From Veronia nyctiphanis (GTDB taxonomy: Bacteria > Pseudomonadota > Gammaproteobacteria > Enterobacterales > Vibrionaceae), in the NCBI RefSeq assembly GCF_004116385.1, contig NZ_PEIB01000013.1:1-64000 (forward strand): a stretch of 64,000 nucleotides of DNA, written 5' to 3'. How positions within the stretch are numbered: position 1 is the first letter of the stretch; each line of letters starts with the position of its first letter. Positions 1-9,496 of the stretch are shown here, piece by piece. The notes under the pieces are model-generated. The model worked only from the letters and a program-made list of their open reading frames with translations, was not told the origin of the DNA and made no database searches. A program made the position numbers and the translations under genes.

Positions 1-54
1 GCGCCGATGGTAGTGTGGGGCTTCCCCATGTGAGAGTAGGACATCGCCAGGCTT
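1..54 (+). rRNA. rrf: 5S rRNA, 3' end (partial)
   Basis: The first ~54 bases match the last half of a gammaproteobacterial 5S rRNA, including the conserved GATGGTAGTGTGGGG segment and a CCAGGC ending. The rest of the rRNA operon lies left of the window. A tRNA-Asp follows 40 bases later, the usual distal tRNA of such operons. The exact 3' end is estimated. Confidence 0.9.
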
Positions 55-94
55 CAAATTTAAGTTAGCGTTTTGAACAGACGTTAATTTGAGT

Positions 95-171
95 GGAGCG
101 GTAGTTCAGTTGGTTAGAATACCGGCCTGTCACGCCGGGGGTCGCGGGTTCGAGTCCCGTCCGCTCCGCCA
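95..171 (+). tRNA. tRNA-Asp (anticodon GTC)
   Basis: A 77-base cloverleaf with encoded CCA. The acceptor arm GGAGCGG pairs with CCGCTCC, the anticodon loop is CTGTCAC with GTC, and the T loop is GGTTCGAGTCC. It sits directly after the 5S rRNA and is probably co-transcribed with the rRNA operon. Confidence 0.97.
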
Positions 172-182
172 CTTCTTCGAGA

Positions 183-210
183 AACCTCAGCAAACATGCT
201 GAGGTTTTTT
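183..210 (+). terminator. Terminator of the rRNA-tRNA-Asp operon
   Basis: AACCTCAGC and GCTGAGGTT form a stem with a short loop, followed by a run of T. It is correctly placed to end the rRNA/tRNA transcript. Confidence 0.9.
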
Positions 211-289
211 GCTATTTGCACGCCTGAAAAGTGCTTTAGGCACACTCTTTTTAATAACTTTATATTTTGCCTTGAGCCATTGATTGACG

Positions 290-1159
290 TTAGTTGAGTA
301 ACTCCATCATTGCAGCCAAGAGCGGCTCCCCTGAACGGCTTTTTCGACAGCAAAGGCCAAGCTCTAATGCCTCAACAACAGGAACATTTAGCTTCTCCAC
401 TTTATCTTTGACCGGGCTGTTGTCGATCACCACATCGGGCGCAATGCCGATACCACACCCGAGTGCTACCATACTGACGATACCTTCATGGCCTGCGATT
501 TGAGCGTAAATGTTTGGTTTTCTGGTATGGCCTTTTAACCAGTTATTGGCATTCTCTCTGGCCCTTCCTGATTCGGGTAAGATCAACGGCACTGTATCCC
601 ATTCGACTCCCGCTCGGCTGAATCCCGGCACATTACTTCCGATACTTGGTGCAATCACGGACATACTGACTTTATCCCACACTTTAAAATACAGGTCGGC
701 AGGCAGTTGGCCGGGTTTTGCACTGATGGCAATGTCTGCCGTGTCATCCATGATATGGCTGATACTCTGCGCAGGGTCACCGGTTTGTAGCTGGATTTCA
801 ATCTGAGGGTAGTTCTGACGGAAGCGATTCAATAGATCGGGTAAGTGGCTATAGCTTGCGGTGACGGAGCAAAATACCGTGAGTTTACCTTTAAGGCTCG
901 GGTCTTCTTCTCGAATAGCACTAACCGCGGTTTGCCACTCGGTCACAATTTGCATGGCCACAGGTGCAAGTTGTTTTCCTGCCGCTGTCAGGCTGACATG
1001 TCGGTTTGTCCTGATGAGTAATTGCTGGCCTACATCTTCTTCCAGTCTCTGAATAATGCGGCTTAGCGCCGACGGGGAGATATGCATCGATGTGGCCGTT
1101 TTGCTGAACGACTGGCTGTCACAGAGGTGTAAGAAGTATTGAAGGTTTTTTATGTGCAT
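290..1159 (-). CDS. ilvY: HTH-type transcriptional regulator IlvY (LysR family)
   Basis: A LysR-family activator of ilvC that senses the acetohydroxy acid substrates. The N-terminal ~60 residues are a winged HTH (ISPSALSRIIQRLEEDVGQQ), and the rest is a type-2 periplasmic-fold effector domain. It is divergent from ilvC, the diagnostic arrangement. The longest frame starts four codons earlier (1171). I prefer the internal Met at 1159 because E. coli IlvY begins at the same place relative to the helix (MHIKNLQYFLHL here), which gives 289 residues. No strong Shine-Dalgarno sequence marks either start. Confidence 0.9.
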   Translation of the reverse strand: MHIKNLQYFLHLCDSQSFSKTATSMHISPSALSRIIQRLEEDVGQQLLIRTNRHVSLTAAGKQLAPVAMQIVTEWQTAVSAIREEDPSLKGKLTVFCSVTASYSHLPDLLNRFRQNYPQIEIQLQTGDPAQSISHIMDDTADIAISAKPGQLPADLYFKVWDKVSMSVIAPSIGSNVPGFSRAGVEWDTVPLILPESGRARENANNWLKGHTRKPNIYAQIAGHEGIVSMVALGCGIGIAPDVVIDNSPVKDKVEKLNVPVVEALELGLCCRKSRSGEPLLAAMMELLN

Positions 1160-1172
1160 GCTGTCGCCCATG

Positions 1173-1223
1173 TTGCGTTTTCTGCAATGTATTGTTGTTA
1201 ATATATCACTTTGAGCAATTTGC
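1173..1223. promoter_or_regulatory. ilvY-ilvC divergent regulatory region with candidate IlvY sites
   Basis: The gap between the two starts holds TTGC-N7-GCAA at 1173-1187 and a second GCAA/TTGC cluster at 1212-1223. IlvY is known to bind two sites between the divergent genes, and LysR sites are typically inverted repeats with a T-N11-A core. The assignment is inferred from position and symmetry. Confidence 0.4.
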
Positions 1224-1306
1224 TGCCTGTTCTATGATGAACCCAATTCGCAGGAACACCTTTATATACCTGCGACACAGGATAATGACAAATAATGGAG
1301 CCTGAG

Positions 1307-2791
1307 ATGTCTAACTACTTCAATACATTAAATTTACGCGAGCAACTGGCGCAACTAGGCGTTTGCCGCTTTATGGACAGAGACGAATTTGCGTCTGAAG
1401 CCGATTACCTGAAAGGTAAGAAAGTGGTTATCGTTGGTTGTGGTGCTCAAGGCCTGAACCAGGGTCTTAACATGCGTGATTCCGGGTTAGATGTCTCTTA
1501 TGCCCTCCGTCAAGCTGCCATCGACGAGAAACGTCAGTCATTCAAAAATGCGTCTGAGAATGGTTTTAACGTCGACAATTATGAAAACTTGATCCCTCAG
1601 GCTGACTTGGTTGTTAACCTGACCCCAGACAAGCAGCATACCTCTGTCGTTAATGCAGTTATGCCTTTGATGAAAGAAGGCGCAGCTCTGGGTTACTCAC
1701 ATGGCTTCAACATCGTTGAAGAAGGCATGCAAATCCGTTCTGACATCACTGTAGTCATGGTTGCACCTAAGTGTCCAGGTACGGAAGTTCGCGAAGAATA
1801 TAAGCGTGGATTTGGTGTTCCGACACTGATGGCGGTTCACCCAGAGAACGATCCAAAAGGTGAAGGCCATGAGATCGCGAAAGCATGGGCTGCTGCAACG
1901 GGTGGTCATCGCGCCGGTGTTCTGGAATCTTCTTTCGTTGCCGAAGTGAAATCTGACCTGATGGGTGAGCAAACGATCCTTTGTGGCATGCTGCAGGCTG
2001 GTTCTATCGTTTGTTATGAGAAGATGATTGCTGACGGTGTTGATGCAAGTTACGCAGGTAAACTGCTGCAGTTTGGTTGGGAAACCATTACTGAAGCGCT
2101 GAAGTTTGGCGGTATCACTCATATGATGGATCGTCTGTCTAACCCAGCAAAAGTAAAAGCATTCGAGCTGTCTGAAGATCTGAAAGACCTGATGCGCCCG
2201 CTTTACAACAAGCACATGGACGACATCATCTCTGGTCACTTCTCATCAACCATGATGGCAGACTGGGCGAACGATGATGTTAACCTGTTGGGTTGGCGTG
2301 CTGAAACCGCTGAAACTGCATTTGAAAACTACCCAGACTCTGACGCTAAGATCAGCGAACAGGAATATTTTGATAACGGCATTCTGATGGTTGCTATGGT
2401 TCGTGCAGGTGTTGAGCTTGCCTTTGAAGCAATGACAGCGTCTGGCATCATTGATGAGTCTGCATACTATGAATCACTGCACGAGCTGCCACTGATCGCT
2501 AACACGATTGCCCGTAAGCGCCTGTATGAAATGAACGTCGTTATTTCTGATACTGCGGAATACGGTAACTACCTGTTCGCAAACGTTGCAACGCCACTGC
2601 TGCGTGAGAAGTTCATGCCGGGTGTTGAGACTGACGTAATTGGTCGTGGTATCAATGAAGAAAGCAACCAAGTTGATAACGCGACCTTGATTGCGGTTAA
2701 CGAAGCATTGCGCACTCACCCGGTTGAGTGGATTGGTCAGGAGCTGCGTGGCTACATGACTGACATGAAACGTATTGCTGTTGGTGATTAA
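1307..2791 (+). CDS. ilvC: Ketol-acid reductoisomerase (NADP+), class II
   Basis: Converts acetolactate and acetohydroxybutyrate to dihydroxy acids using NADPH and Mg2+, the second step of valine, leucine and isoleucine synthesis. The long form (494 residues, E. coli 491) has an N-terminal Rossmann site ([20 protein letters not shown]) and two knotted helical domains. The C terminus ([11 protein letters not shown]) matches E. coli. The frame opens at 1295, but the Met at 1307 ([14 protein letters not shown]) aligns with the E. coli start and has a GGAG upstream. Expression is presumably induced through IlvY. Confidence 0.97.
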   Translation: MSNYFNTLNLREQLAQLGVCRFMDRDEFASEADYLKGKKVVIVGCGAQGLNQGLNMRDSGLDVSYALRQAAIDEKRQSFKNASENGFNVDNYENLIPQADLVVNLTPDKQHTSVVNAVMPLMKEGAALGYSHGFNIVEEGMQIRSDITVVMVAPKCPGTEVREEYKRGFGVPTLMAVHPENDPKGEGHEIAKAWAAATGGHRAGVLESSFVAEVKSDLMGEQTILCGMLQAGSIVCYEKMIADGVDASYAGKLLQFGWETITEALKFGGITHMMDRLSNPAKVKAFELSEDLKDLMRPLYNKHMDDIISGHFSSTMMADWANDDVNLLGWRAETAETAFENYPDSDAKISEQEYFDNGILMVAMVRAGVELAFEAMTASGIIDESAYYESLHELPLIANTIARKRLYEMNVVISDTAEYGNYLFANVATPLLREKFMPGVETDVIGRGINEESNQVDNATLIAVNEALRTHPVEWIGQELRGYMTDMKRIAVGD

Positions 2792-2812
2792 TCACCGAAA
2801 CATTGAAAGAAA

Positions 2813-2837
2813 AACCCGGCGTTTGCCGGGTTTTTTT
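2813..2837 (+). terminator. Terminator between ilvC and ubiK
   Basis: AACCCGGCG and TGCCGGGTT form a GC-rich stem followed by seven T. It closes ilvC. The A-run on the left side means it may also serve ubiK from the opposite strand. Confidence 0.9.
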
Positions 2838-2840
2838 GTC

Positions 2841-3110
2841 TCAGTCTTTGCTGTCTTCTTCTGCTGCACTGAACTTCTTCTCCAGTGCTTCCATTTTCTG
2901 TTCCATCTCTGTCAGCTTTTGGCGGGTACGCAGCAGTACCTGAGTCTGCACATCAAACTCTTCACGGCTGACGACGTCCAGCTTTTCCAGCTGAGACTGG
3001 ATGACTTCACGGACTTTCTTTTCGACATCTGCACCGAGCTCTTTGACGGGCTTAGGCATCGAGTCCTGAATTTGGCGGACAACCTTATCAAGCTTCTTGG
3101 GATCAAACAT
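2841..3110 (-). CDS. ubiK: Ubiquinone biosynthesis accessory factor UbiK (YqiC/BMFP family)
   Basis: A small factor that helps late, oxygen-dependent ubiquinone synthesis by working with UbiJ in a soluble Ubi complex; it also binds membranes. The 89-residue protein has the family signature [19 protein letters not shown] in its centre and a C-terminal coiled coil ([14 protein letters not shown]) that makes trimers in E. coli UbiK. It is convergent with ilvC and shares the terminator region. Single gene, ordinary length. Confidence 0.92.
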   Translation of the reverse strand: MFDPKKLDKVVRQIQDSMPKPVKELGADVEKKVREVIQSQLEKLDVVSREEFDVQTQVLLRTRQKLTEMEQKMEALEKKFSAAEEDSKD

Positions 3111-3304
3111 GTAAAACTCCTTAGGTAACTGACGCTATTCTATTCAATCCTCGAAATTTTGTCGAAGAATCACTGAGAAAACGCTTGAAAGTGTCGACTC
3201 AATTCTGCGCTTTACCATATGGCTTGCTCGGGGAGAGATAGACATCACTGAGTTTCCTTCTACAATGCTTTGTTCACTACGCGCGATTATCCAAAGAGGC
3301 CCAA

Positions 3305-5325
3305 ATGAAACTGAATCCTGCCCAGAATGACGCAGTCCGCCATGTCTCCGGACCTTGTCTGGTGCTTGCGGGCGCGGGCTCAGGTAAAACCCGGGTGATC
3401 ACCAACAAAATTGCTTATCTAGTCCAGCAGTGCGGCTACAAAGCCCGAAATATCGCCGCAGTGACTTTTACCAACAAAGCTGCGCGTGAAATGAAAGAGC
3501 GGGTCGGCCAGACCATGGGTAAGCAGGAAGCAAGAGGCCTGATGGTGTCGACGTTTCATACCTTGGGCCTCAATATTATTCGCCGGGAATATAAGGTCTT
3601 GGGCCTTAAAGCTGGGTTTTCGCTGTTTGATGATCAAGACCAGATGGCGCTTTTGAAAGAGCTGACTGAAGAACAGCTTGATGGCGACAAAGATCTGCTG
3701 AGTCAGTTACTGCATACCATTTCCAACTGGAAAAATGACATGTTGACGCCGATGCAGGCCGAGTCCGCGGCGATGGGAGACCGAGATAAGCTGTTTGCGC
3801 AGTGTTATGCTGCGTACCAGAAACAAATGAAAGCCTACAATGCGCTGGACTTTGACGACCTAATCTTGATGCCCGTCCTGCTGCTTAAGACCAACGAAGA
3901 GGTCAGACAGCGTTGGCAAAGTCTTATTCGCTATTTGCTGGTTGATGAGTATCAGGATACCAATACCAGCCAGTATCAATTGGTTAAGTTACTGGTTGGC
4001 GAAAGGGCGAGGTTTACAGTTGTGGGGGACGACGATCAGTCCATATATAGCTGGCGTGGCGCACAACCCAAGAACCTTGCACTGCTCAATCAGGACTTTC
4101 CCTCTTTGAAAGTGATCAAGCTTGAGCAGAACTATCGCTCAACCAGCCGCATTTTGCGCTCGGCCAATATCCTGATTGCTAATAACCCCCATGTGTTTGA
4201 GAAGACCTTATTCTCTGCGCTGCCTGATGGCGAAATGTTGAAAGTGCTGAAAGCAAATAATGAAGAGCATGAAGCAGAGCGCGTAGTGGGGGAAATTATT
4301 GCCCATCGCTTTATGAATCGTACTGATTACAAAGACTATTCGATTCTATATCGGGGCAATCACCAGTCGAGATTATTTGAAAAAGCCCTGATGCAAAACC
4401 GCATCCCCTACAAAATCTCTGGCGGCACGTCTTTCTTTGCCCGAGCGGAAATTAAAGACATCATGGCGTACCTTCGGCTCCTGACTAATCAGGATGACGA
4501 CAACGCGTTTCTGCGTATTGTAAACACGCCAAGGCGTGAAATAGGTCCTGTGACACTTGAGAAGCTCGGTAGCTACGCCAATATGCGTGGGAAGAGCCTT
4601 TTTGCTGCAAGTTTCGAGCTGGGTCTTCAGCAGACCTTAACAGGAAGAGGACTGGAAGCCCTGCAAGGCTTCACACGTTGGATAGTCGAGCTATCGGATA
4701 GATTTGAGCGAGAAGACACTGTAGAAGCCGTTAGGTCGCTTGTCAGAGACTCTCACTATGAGGATTGGCTTTATGAGACCTCTCCCAGCCCGAAAGCGGC
4801 TGAAATGAGGATGAAGAATGTCTCAGACCTTTATGGCTGGATTGTGGCTGATCTGGAAGGTGACAACTACGATAATGAGCCCAAAACGCTGAGAGAAGTG
4901 GTACAGAGATTGACGCTCAGAGACATGATGGAGCGTGGTGAAAACGATGAAGATGCCGATCAGGTACAACTGATGACACTTCACGCCTCGAAAGGTCTCG
5001 AATTTCCCTATGTATTTCTCATTGGTATGGAAGAGGGACTCCTTCCTCATCAATCCAGTATTGATGAAGATAACGTAGAGGAAGAGCGCCGTCTGGCCTA
5101 TGTGGGGATCACCCGTGCGCAAAGAGAAATGACGTTTACTCTTTGTAAAGAGCGACGCCAATACGGCGAGCTAATTAAACCATTGCCGAGCCGATTCCTC
5201 GAAGACTACCCCAGGATGACCTTGAATGGGAAGAGAAAAAGAAACCGCAAAGCCAGCAGGAGCGAATGGAAAAGGGCCAAGCTGCAATCGCAAACTTAAG
5301 AGCAATGCTGAATAAAGACGAATAA
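3305..5325 (+). CDS. rep: ATP-dependent DNA helicase Rep (apparent frameshift near the 3' end)
   Basis: A superfamily 1A 3'-5' helicase that clears proteins ahead of replication forks. Walker A (GAGSGKT) is at residues 23-29, motif II (DEYQDT) near 215, and motif VI ([13 protein letters not shown]) near 600. The reading frame as given stops at 5299 with an unnatural tail after PSRFLED. Around 5203-5207 one base seems lost; in the next frame the expected end (LPQDDLEWE..., then [21 protein letters not shown]) continues to a stop at 5323-5325. Repaired length is about 673 residues, equal to E. coli Rep. Start ATG 3305 follows an AAAGAGG-like site. Confidence 0.93.
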
Positions 5326-5329
5326 AGTA

Positions 5330-5356
5330 AAGGCTACCCTTTGGTAGCCTTTTTTC
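5330..5356. terminator. Bidirectional terminator between rep and cytochrome c5
   Basis: AAGGCTACC and GGTAGCCTT form a perfect stem, followed by T6 rightward and preceded by A-rich sequence. The two flanking genes converge on it. Confidence 0.88.
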
Positions 5357-5371
5357 ATGCGAGGATGATAG

Positions 5372-5821
5372 TTATTGGGTGAGCATATGCTCAATGGCAG
5401 CAATAATTTCATCATCCGAGCAATCCATACAGGTGCCTTTTGCAGGCATGCCGTTAAAGCCTTGGATTGCATGCTTGTAAAGTGTTTCCTTACCTTGTGC
5501 TAGTCTCGGCTCCCAGGCTGCTGCATCACCCGTTTTAGGTGCACCAGCGGCGCCTGTAGAGTGGCATGCCAGACAGAAAGTGTTGTAAACCGCATCTCCT
5601 GTACGCGGGCCTGATGGCGCTGCCGCTGTTTTAACGGGGGCCTCACCATCTTTGTACACGCTCCCGACTGGTGCGATGCGTTTGGCAATTGCGTCGTCAG
5701 ACATATCGGTGGCTTGTGCAACACCGACTAATGACATGGCAGCAATGGCAGATATTGCTATGCGTCGAAAAGAACTTCCCTTTGCGCTCACTGTTAAACT
5801 CCCAGTTTGTGTTGGCATCAA
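5372..5821 (-). CDS. Cytochrome c5 family protein
   Basis: A periplasmic monohaem c-type cytochrome. A basic and hydrophobic signal segment (RRIAISAIAAMSLVGVAQA) precedes the mature part. The haem site CLACH lies near residue 83, and the distal ligand Met is in the FNGMPAKGTC segment; the CMDC pair near the C terminus is typical of c5. Length is 149 residues; a later start (the GTG before SAKGSS) is possible because the signal peptide begins there. Known c5 proteins carry electrons to terminal oxidases or serve anaerobic chains; the partner cannot be told here. Confidence 0.85.
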   Translation of the reverse strand: MMPTQTGSLTVSAKGSSFRRIAISAIAAMSLVGVAQATDMSDDAIAKRIAPVGSVYKDGEAPVKTAAAPSGPRTGDAVYNTFCLACHSTGAAGAPKTGDAAAWEPRLAQGKETLYKHAIQGFNGMPAKGTCMDCSDDEIIAAIEHMLTQ

Positions 5822-6083
5822 TAGATTTGACGTCTGTTTTTATATATTTAGTCTGTTTTTGCGGTGATAAAACCAGCTAATAGCTATTTTTAAGCATAAT
5901 GCCATAAAATGTAGTGGCTAACTTTGGCCTACCGCAACTTATCATTGTTAATGATATGTAAACATACGGTGAGTATAACGCTTTAGATTGTTGCGAGAAA
6001 CCGTTATGATTGCAGGTCTGTGCTGTGATTTTGTCCCGATTGTTCAAAAACGGAGCGGTCAGAAAAAAAATTGAAAAAAAGAC
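5822..6083. other. Gene-free stretch upstream of cytochrome c5 and the tRNA operon
   Basis: AT-rich sequence holding the cytochrome promoter on the left and the upstream part of the tRNA promoter on the right, including an A-tract at 6063-6079 that may act as an UP element. I see no supported coding sequence. Confidence 0.5.
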
Positions 6084-6112
6084 TAGACGGCAGGGGCCCA
6101 TATCCGTAATAT
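6084..6112 (+). promoter_or_regulatory. Candidate sigma-70 promoter of the tRNA Arg-His-Pro operon
   Basis: TAGACG at 6084-6089 and TAATAT at 6107-6112 are separated by 17 bases. The next bases, GCGACTCCGCC, form a GC-rich discriminator as in stringently controlled stable-RNA promoters. A-tracts lie just upstream. The first tRNA begins 22 bases after the -10 element. Confidence 0.55.
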
Positions 6113-6134
6113 GCGACTCCGCCGACAGGGGCAA

Positions 6135-6211
<77 letters not shown>

Positions 6212-6254
6212 GAAGGTCCAAGCAAAATCGGAATTGTTGGCAAAAAAAATCAGT

Positions 6255-6331
6255 GGTGGCTATAGCTCAGTTGGTAGAGCCCTGGATTGTGATTCCAGTT
6301 GTCGCGGGTTCAAGTCCCGTTAGCCACCCCA
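6255..6331 (+). tRNA. tRNA-His (anticodon GTG)
   Basis: The cloverleaf has the extra 5' G (G-1) encoded and paired to C73, the identity element of histidine tRNA. The anticodon is GTG in TTGTGAT, and CCA is encoded. It corresponds to E. coli hisR. Confidence 0.97.
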
Positions 6332-6333
6332 CT

Positions 6334-6410
<77 letters not shown>

Positions 6411-6417
6411 CTTTCAG

Positions 6418-6447
6418 AAAAAGCCCGCTCAATGAGCGGGCTTTTTC
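6418..6447 (+). terminator. Terminator of the tRNA operon
   Basis: AAAAAGCCCGCTC and GAGCGGGCTTTTT form a long perfect stem with a very short AAT loop, ending in a T run, seven bases after tRNA-Pro. Confidence 0.93.
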
Positions 6448-6548
6448 GCATCTGTTTTCAGGAAAACTGAAGTTCGAATAAAAGATGTCAGCCAACTAAA
6501 AACACCTCGTATTTAGGCTTTGCTCTTCGACGCCATTCAACCATCAAA

Positions 6549-7049
6549 CTACCGAAGCGGTAATGCGGTAGTATATTTAAGTGGCTCCATAGCAAATGTT
6601 GACGTGACGTTGGTTAGGCCATCAATGCTATTGACCAGTTTTTTATAAAAGTGATCGAAAGCAGGCATGTCTGCCACCTGAACTTTCATCATGTAATCAT
6701 ATTCTCCCGCCATTCGATAACACTCCATGACCTCGTCAAAGGGTTTTTCCGCATAAACAAAGCGCTGATACCAGTCTTCACTATGATCGGCGGTTTTTAT
6801 GTGTACAAACGCCGTAAAAGAGAGCCCGATTGCCGCCGGGTCGAGAAGGGCAACGCGTTTACGTAATACGCCACACTCCTCCAACCGTTTTAGCCTTTTC
6901 CAGCATGGTGTTGTGGTGAGATTGACAGCCTCAGCAAGGTCAGAAAGAGACAAGCTGGCATCCTCTTGCAATTTTGCAAGGAGAGCCTTATCAACGTTAT
7001 CTAATACAATTTTCTCCAAAACAGCCTCACTAAGTAAAAGTTTTCTCAA
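6549..7049 (-). CDS. Lrp/AsnC family transcriptional regulator
   Basis: A 166-residue feast/famine regulator. The N-terminal winged HTH spans about residues 18-70 ([20 protein letters not shown], then [18 protein letters not shown]) and is followed by an RAM-type ligand domain (residues ~80-160, with [20 protein letters not shown]). Such proteins bind amino acids and act as octamers. It diverges from the peptide-type ABC importer across a 636-base gap, so control of that importer is a reasonable inference. It is not global Lrp, whose sequence differs; the ligand is unknown. Confidence 0.85.
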   Translation of the reverse strand: MRKLLLSEAVLEKIVLDNVDKALLAKLQEDASLSLSDLAEAVNLTTTPCWKRLKRLEECGVLRKRVALLDPAAIGLSFTAFVHIKTADHSEDWYQRFVYAEKPFDEVMECYRMAGEYDYMMKVQVADMPAFDHFYKKLVNSIDGLTNVTSTFAMEPLKYTTALPLR

Positions 7050-7685
7050 CGGTATGGCGAAGATGAAAACAAATCAAGATGTGACAAGCAAGTTTGGTAT
7101 GCGCAGTAGCGAGCTTGGGATAAAGGCATGGCTGCGATTCCTTAATGAATCCTATTGGGTAAAACTTCGCCGAGTATTTTTGCGCAAGGGTTCACGCTTT
7201 TACCCATTTCCTGCATTTAAGAGCAAATTTTTTACATATTTTCTCAAAAAAAATAACTTTAGCATATGGTGTGTTATGTATTATTTCCCGTTAAAAGTGT
7301 TGGATGGAAAATGGAAATTAGTACTTTATATCGCTATTGTGTTTTTCATTGGTCTAAATAGCTCAGATAATTGAATAATTATCTAACTGACTAAAAATAT
7401 TATCTGCAAAGTTGCTTTAATTTTTAAGATTATGAAATTTATAAGTTTTATTAATTTTAATGCCATGTTTTGTGAATTTTATTTTGTTTTTAGTGAATGA
7501 AATAGCATGTGGTGTGGGCCCGATCGCCTCTTCAGAGCACTATGTTGATCTTTTGTTAATTGTTTGACAGATTAGCCTTCCAACCACCGTTTGTATTGGC
7601 AATCCCGTATCAGAAAGACGAAATAATGTGACTTAACTGACTAAGTTGTATAGAAAAACTACGAAGGAAGACAGAGGTAGAATTA
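7050..7685. other. Long AT-rich divergent intergenic region
   Basis: A 636-base stretch between the Lrp-type regulator and the ABC importer. It is markedly A+T rich from about 7200 to 7500, with runs such as CTCAAAAAAAATAAC and repeated TTTTAA motifs suited to Lrp-family or H-NS binding. Open frames here lack a ribosome site and protein-like composition, so I call none. The importer promoter probably lies in 7550-7670. Confidence 0.5.
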
Positions 7686-9409
7686 ATGGCTTTGCTGGAA
7701 GTAAAAAACCTGAGAATTGAATATCCTTCACGGCATGGTGTACATGCAGCCGTTAAGTCGCTGTCATTCACTATTTCGCGGGGCGAAATAGTGGGGGTTG
7801 TCGGAGAGTCAGGTGCGGGAAAATCTACAGTCGGTAATGCGGTTATTGATTTGTTGAGCCCGCCAGGAAGAATTGCCAGTGGTGATGTCTTTCTTGATGG
7901 TGAGAAAATTTCCAGTCTTCCTCGTGACGAAATGAGAAAGGTGAGAGGCGCAAAAATTGGGTTTATTTTCCAAGACCCTATGACCTCGTTGAACCCTCTT
8001 TTTACTGTCGAACATCAGTTGGTCGAAGCGATTCAAATCAATCTTGGCCTTAATGATACGGATGCAAAAGCCCGTGCTCTCCAACTGATGGAGCAGGTCG
8101 GTATTCCGCAGCCAGAAAATCGCTTGAAGCAATACCCTCATCAATTTTCCGGTGGTATGCGTCAGCGTGTGGTCATTGCGATTGCACTTGCTGGTGAGCC
8201 TGACCTCATTATCGCCGATGAACCCACCACGGCGCTGGATGTGTCTATTCAAGATCAAATCCTAAACCTCATCCGTGAGCTTTGCGTGAAGAAAAACGTG
8301 GGCTGTATGTTGGTGACTCACGATATGGGTGTGGTTTCTAACGTCACAGACAAGGTGGCGGTGATGTACCGGGGTGATTTGGTTGAGTTTGGACCCACAG
8401 CGAAAGTACTCGGGACACCCGAGCATGCCTACACGCAAAGCTTGATATCTGCGGTGCCCCGCTCTGATATCAAACTGGATCGCTTCCCACTCGTTAGCTA
8501 CATCGAAGAAGCCACAGAAATGAAGCCTCTCGATGTGAAAAATCATTGGCTTGGACAGAGTGAAGATCAGCGAGATTATGAGGGCCCGCTGCTGAACGTT
8601 GAAAATGTACATCTGCGCTTTGTCACTCGTGATTCGTTTTTTGAAAGTCGCCGTGAATATGTTCAGGCAAATGAAGATGTGAGCTTTGAAATTCATGAAG
8701 GGGAGACGTTTGGCCTTGTTGGTGAGTCCGGTTCGGGCAAATCAACCATTGCCCGCGTGATCACTGGGCTTTATCCGCCTAACTCAGGGAAAGTCACTTT
8801 TGAGGGCATTGACCTTACGGCACTCAAAAGTGAAGCTGAACGAAGACCGCTTCGACGTCAAATGCAGATGGTGTTCCAAAACCCCTATTCGTCGATGAAC
8901 CCTCGGATGAGAGTCAAAGACATTATTGCTGAGCCTATCCGATTCCACAAACTTGCTGAAAATGAACAACAGACAACGTCGATAGTTAACGACCTTCTCG
9001 ACCATGTTGCTTAGGCCGCGCATCTGGAGTGAAGTATCCCCACGAATTTTCCGGCGGTCAGCGCCAACGTATTTCAATTGCCAGAGCGCTGGCGACACGC
9101 CCACGTTTGCTGATTTGTGATGAACCGACATCAGCGCTCGATGTCTCTGTTCAGGCACAAATTCTTAACCTTTTGAAAGACCTTCAGCAGGAATTGAACC
9201 TGACCATGCTGTTCATCAGCCATGACTTGCCCGTGATTCGACAAATGTGTGATCGCATTGGCGTGATGCAAAAAGGAAAACTGCTTGAGGTGGCACCGAC
9301 TGAAGAGCTGTTCAAGTCAGCCAGTCATGAATATAGCCGTCAGCTTATCTCATTAATGCCTGAGTTTAAGGGTGTGGATCTGACGAAACAATCAACTGTA
9401 ACGAGTTAA
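7686..9409 (+). CDS. Peptide-type ABC importer, fused double ATPase (apparent frameshift)
   Basis: Two nucleotide-binding domains in one chain, like a DppD-DppF fusion. Domain 1 has Walker A GESGAGKS (res ~39) and signature FSGGMRQR; domain 2 has GESGSGKS and, past the break, FSGGQRQR with CDEPTSALD. The given frame stops at 9014 after LLDHVA and resumes at 9029 in the next frame. One missing G at about 9008-9010 restores [20 protein letters not shown]. Repaired length is about 574 residues. It powers uptake with the binding protein and permeases downstream, which follow in the same direction. Confidence 0.9.
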
Positions 9410-9496
9410 TCCGTCCGGAGACAGGTTGTGCCGGGTGGCTTCTATGCCAAAACACAACAACGTCGGGAGTTTCTCCCTGCATAAGGAGTAATGCAA

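Noticed and set aside
6799-7374. 191-codon rightward frame overlapping the Lrp-type gene
   Set aside because: It begins as a shadow of the regulator on the other strand, then runs through A+T-rich DNA; there is no ribosome site, no family and poor composition.
7564-7597. TTGACA at 7564 with a downstream TGTATT as importer promoter
   Set aside because: The spacing is about 22 bases, too long for sigma-70, so no promoter is called.
9491-9496. First Met of the binding protein as the start
   Set aside because: The Shine-Dalgarno to ATG distance would be only two bases; the Met at 9497 has correct spacing.
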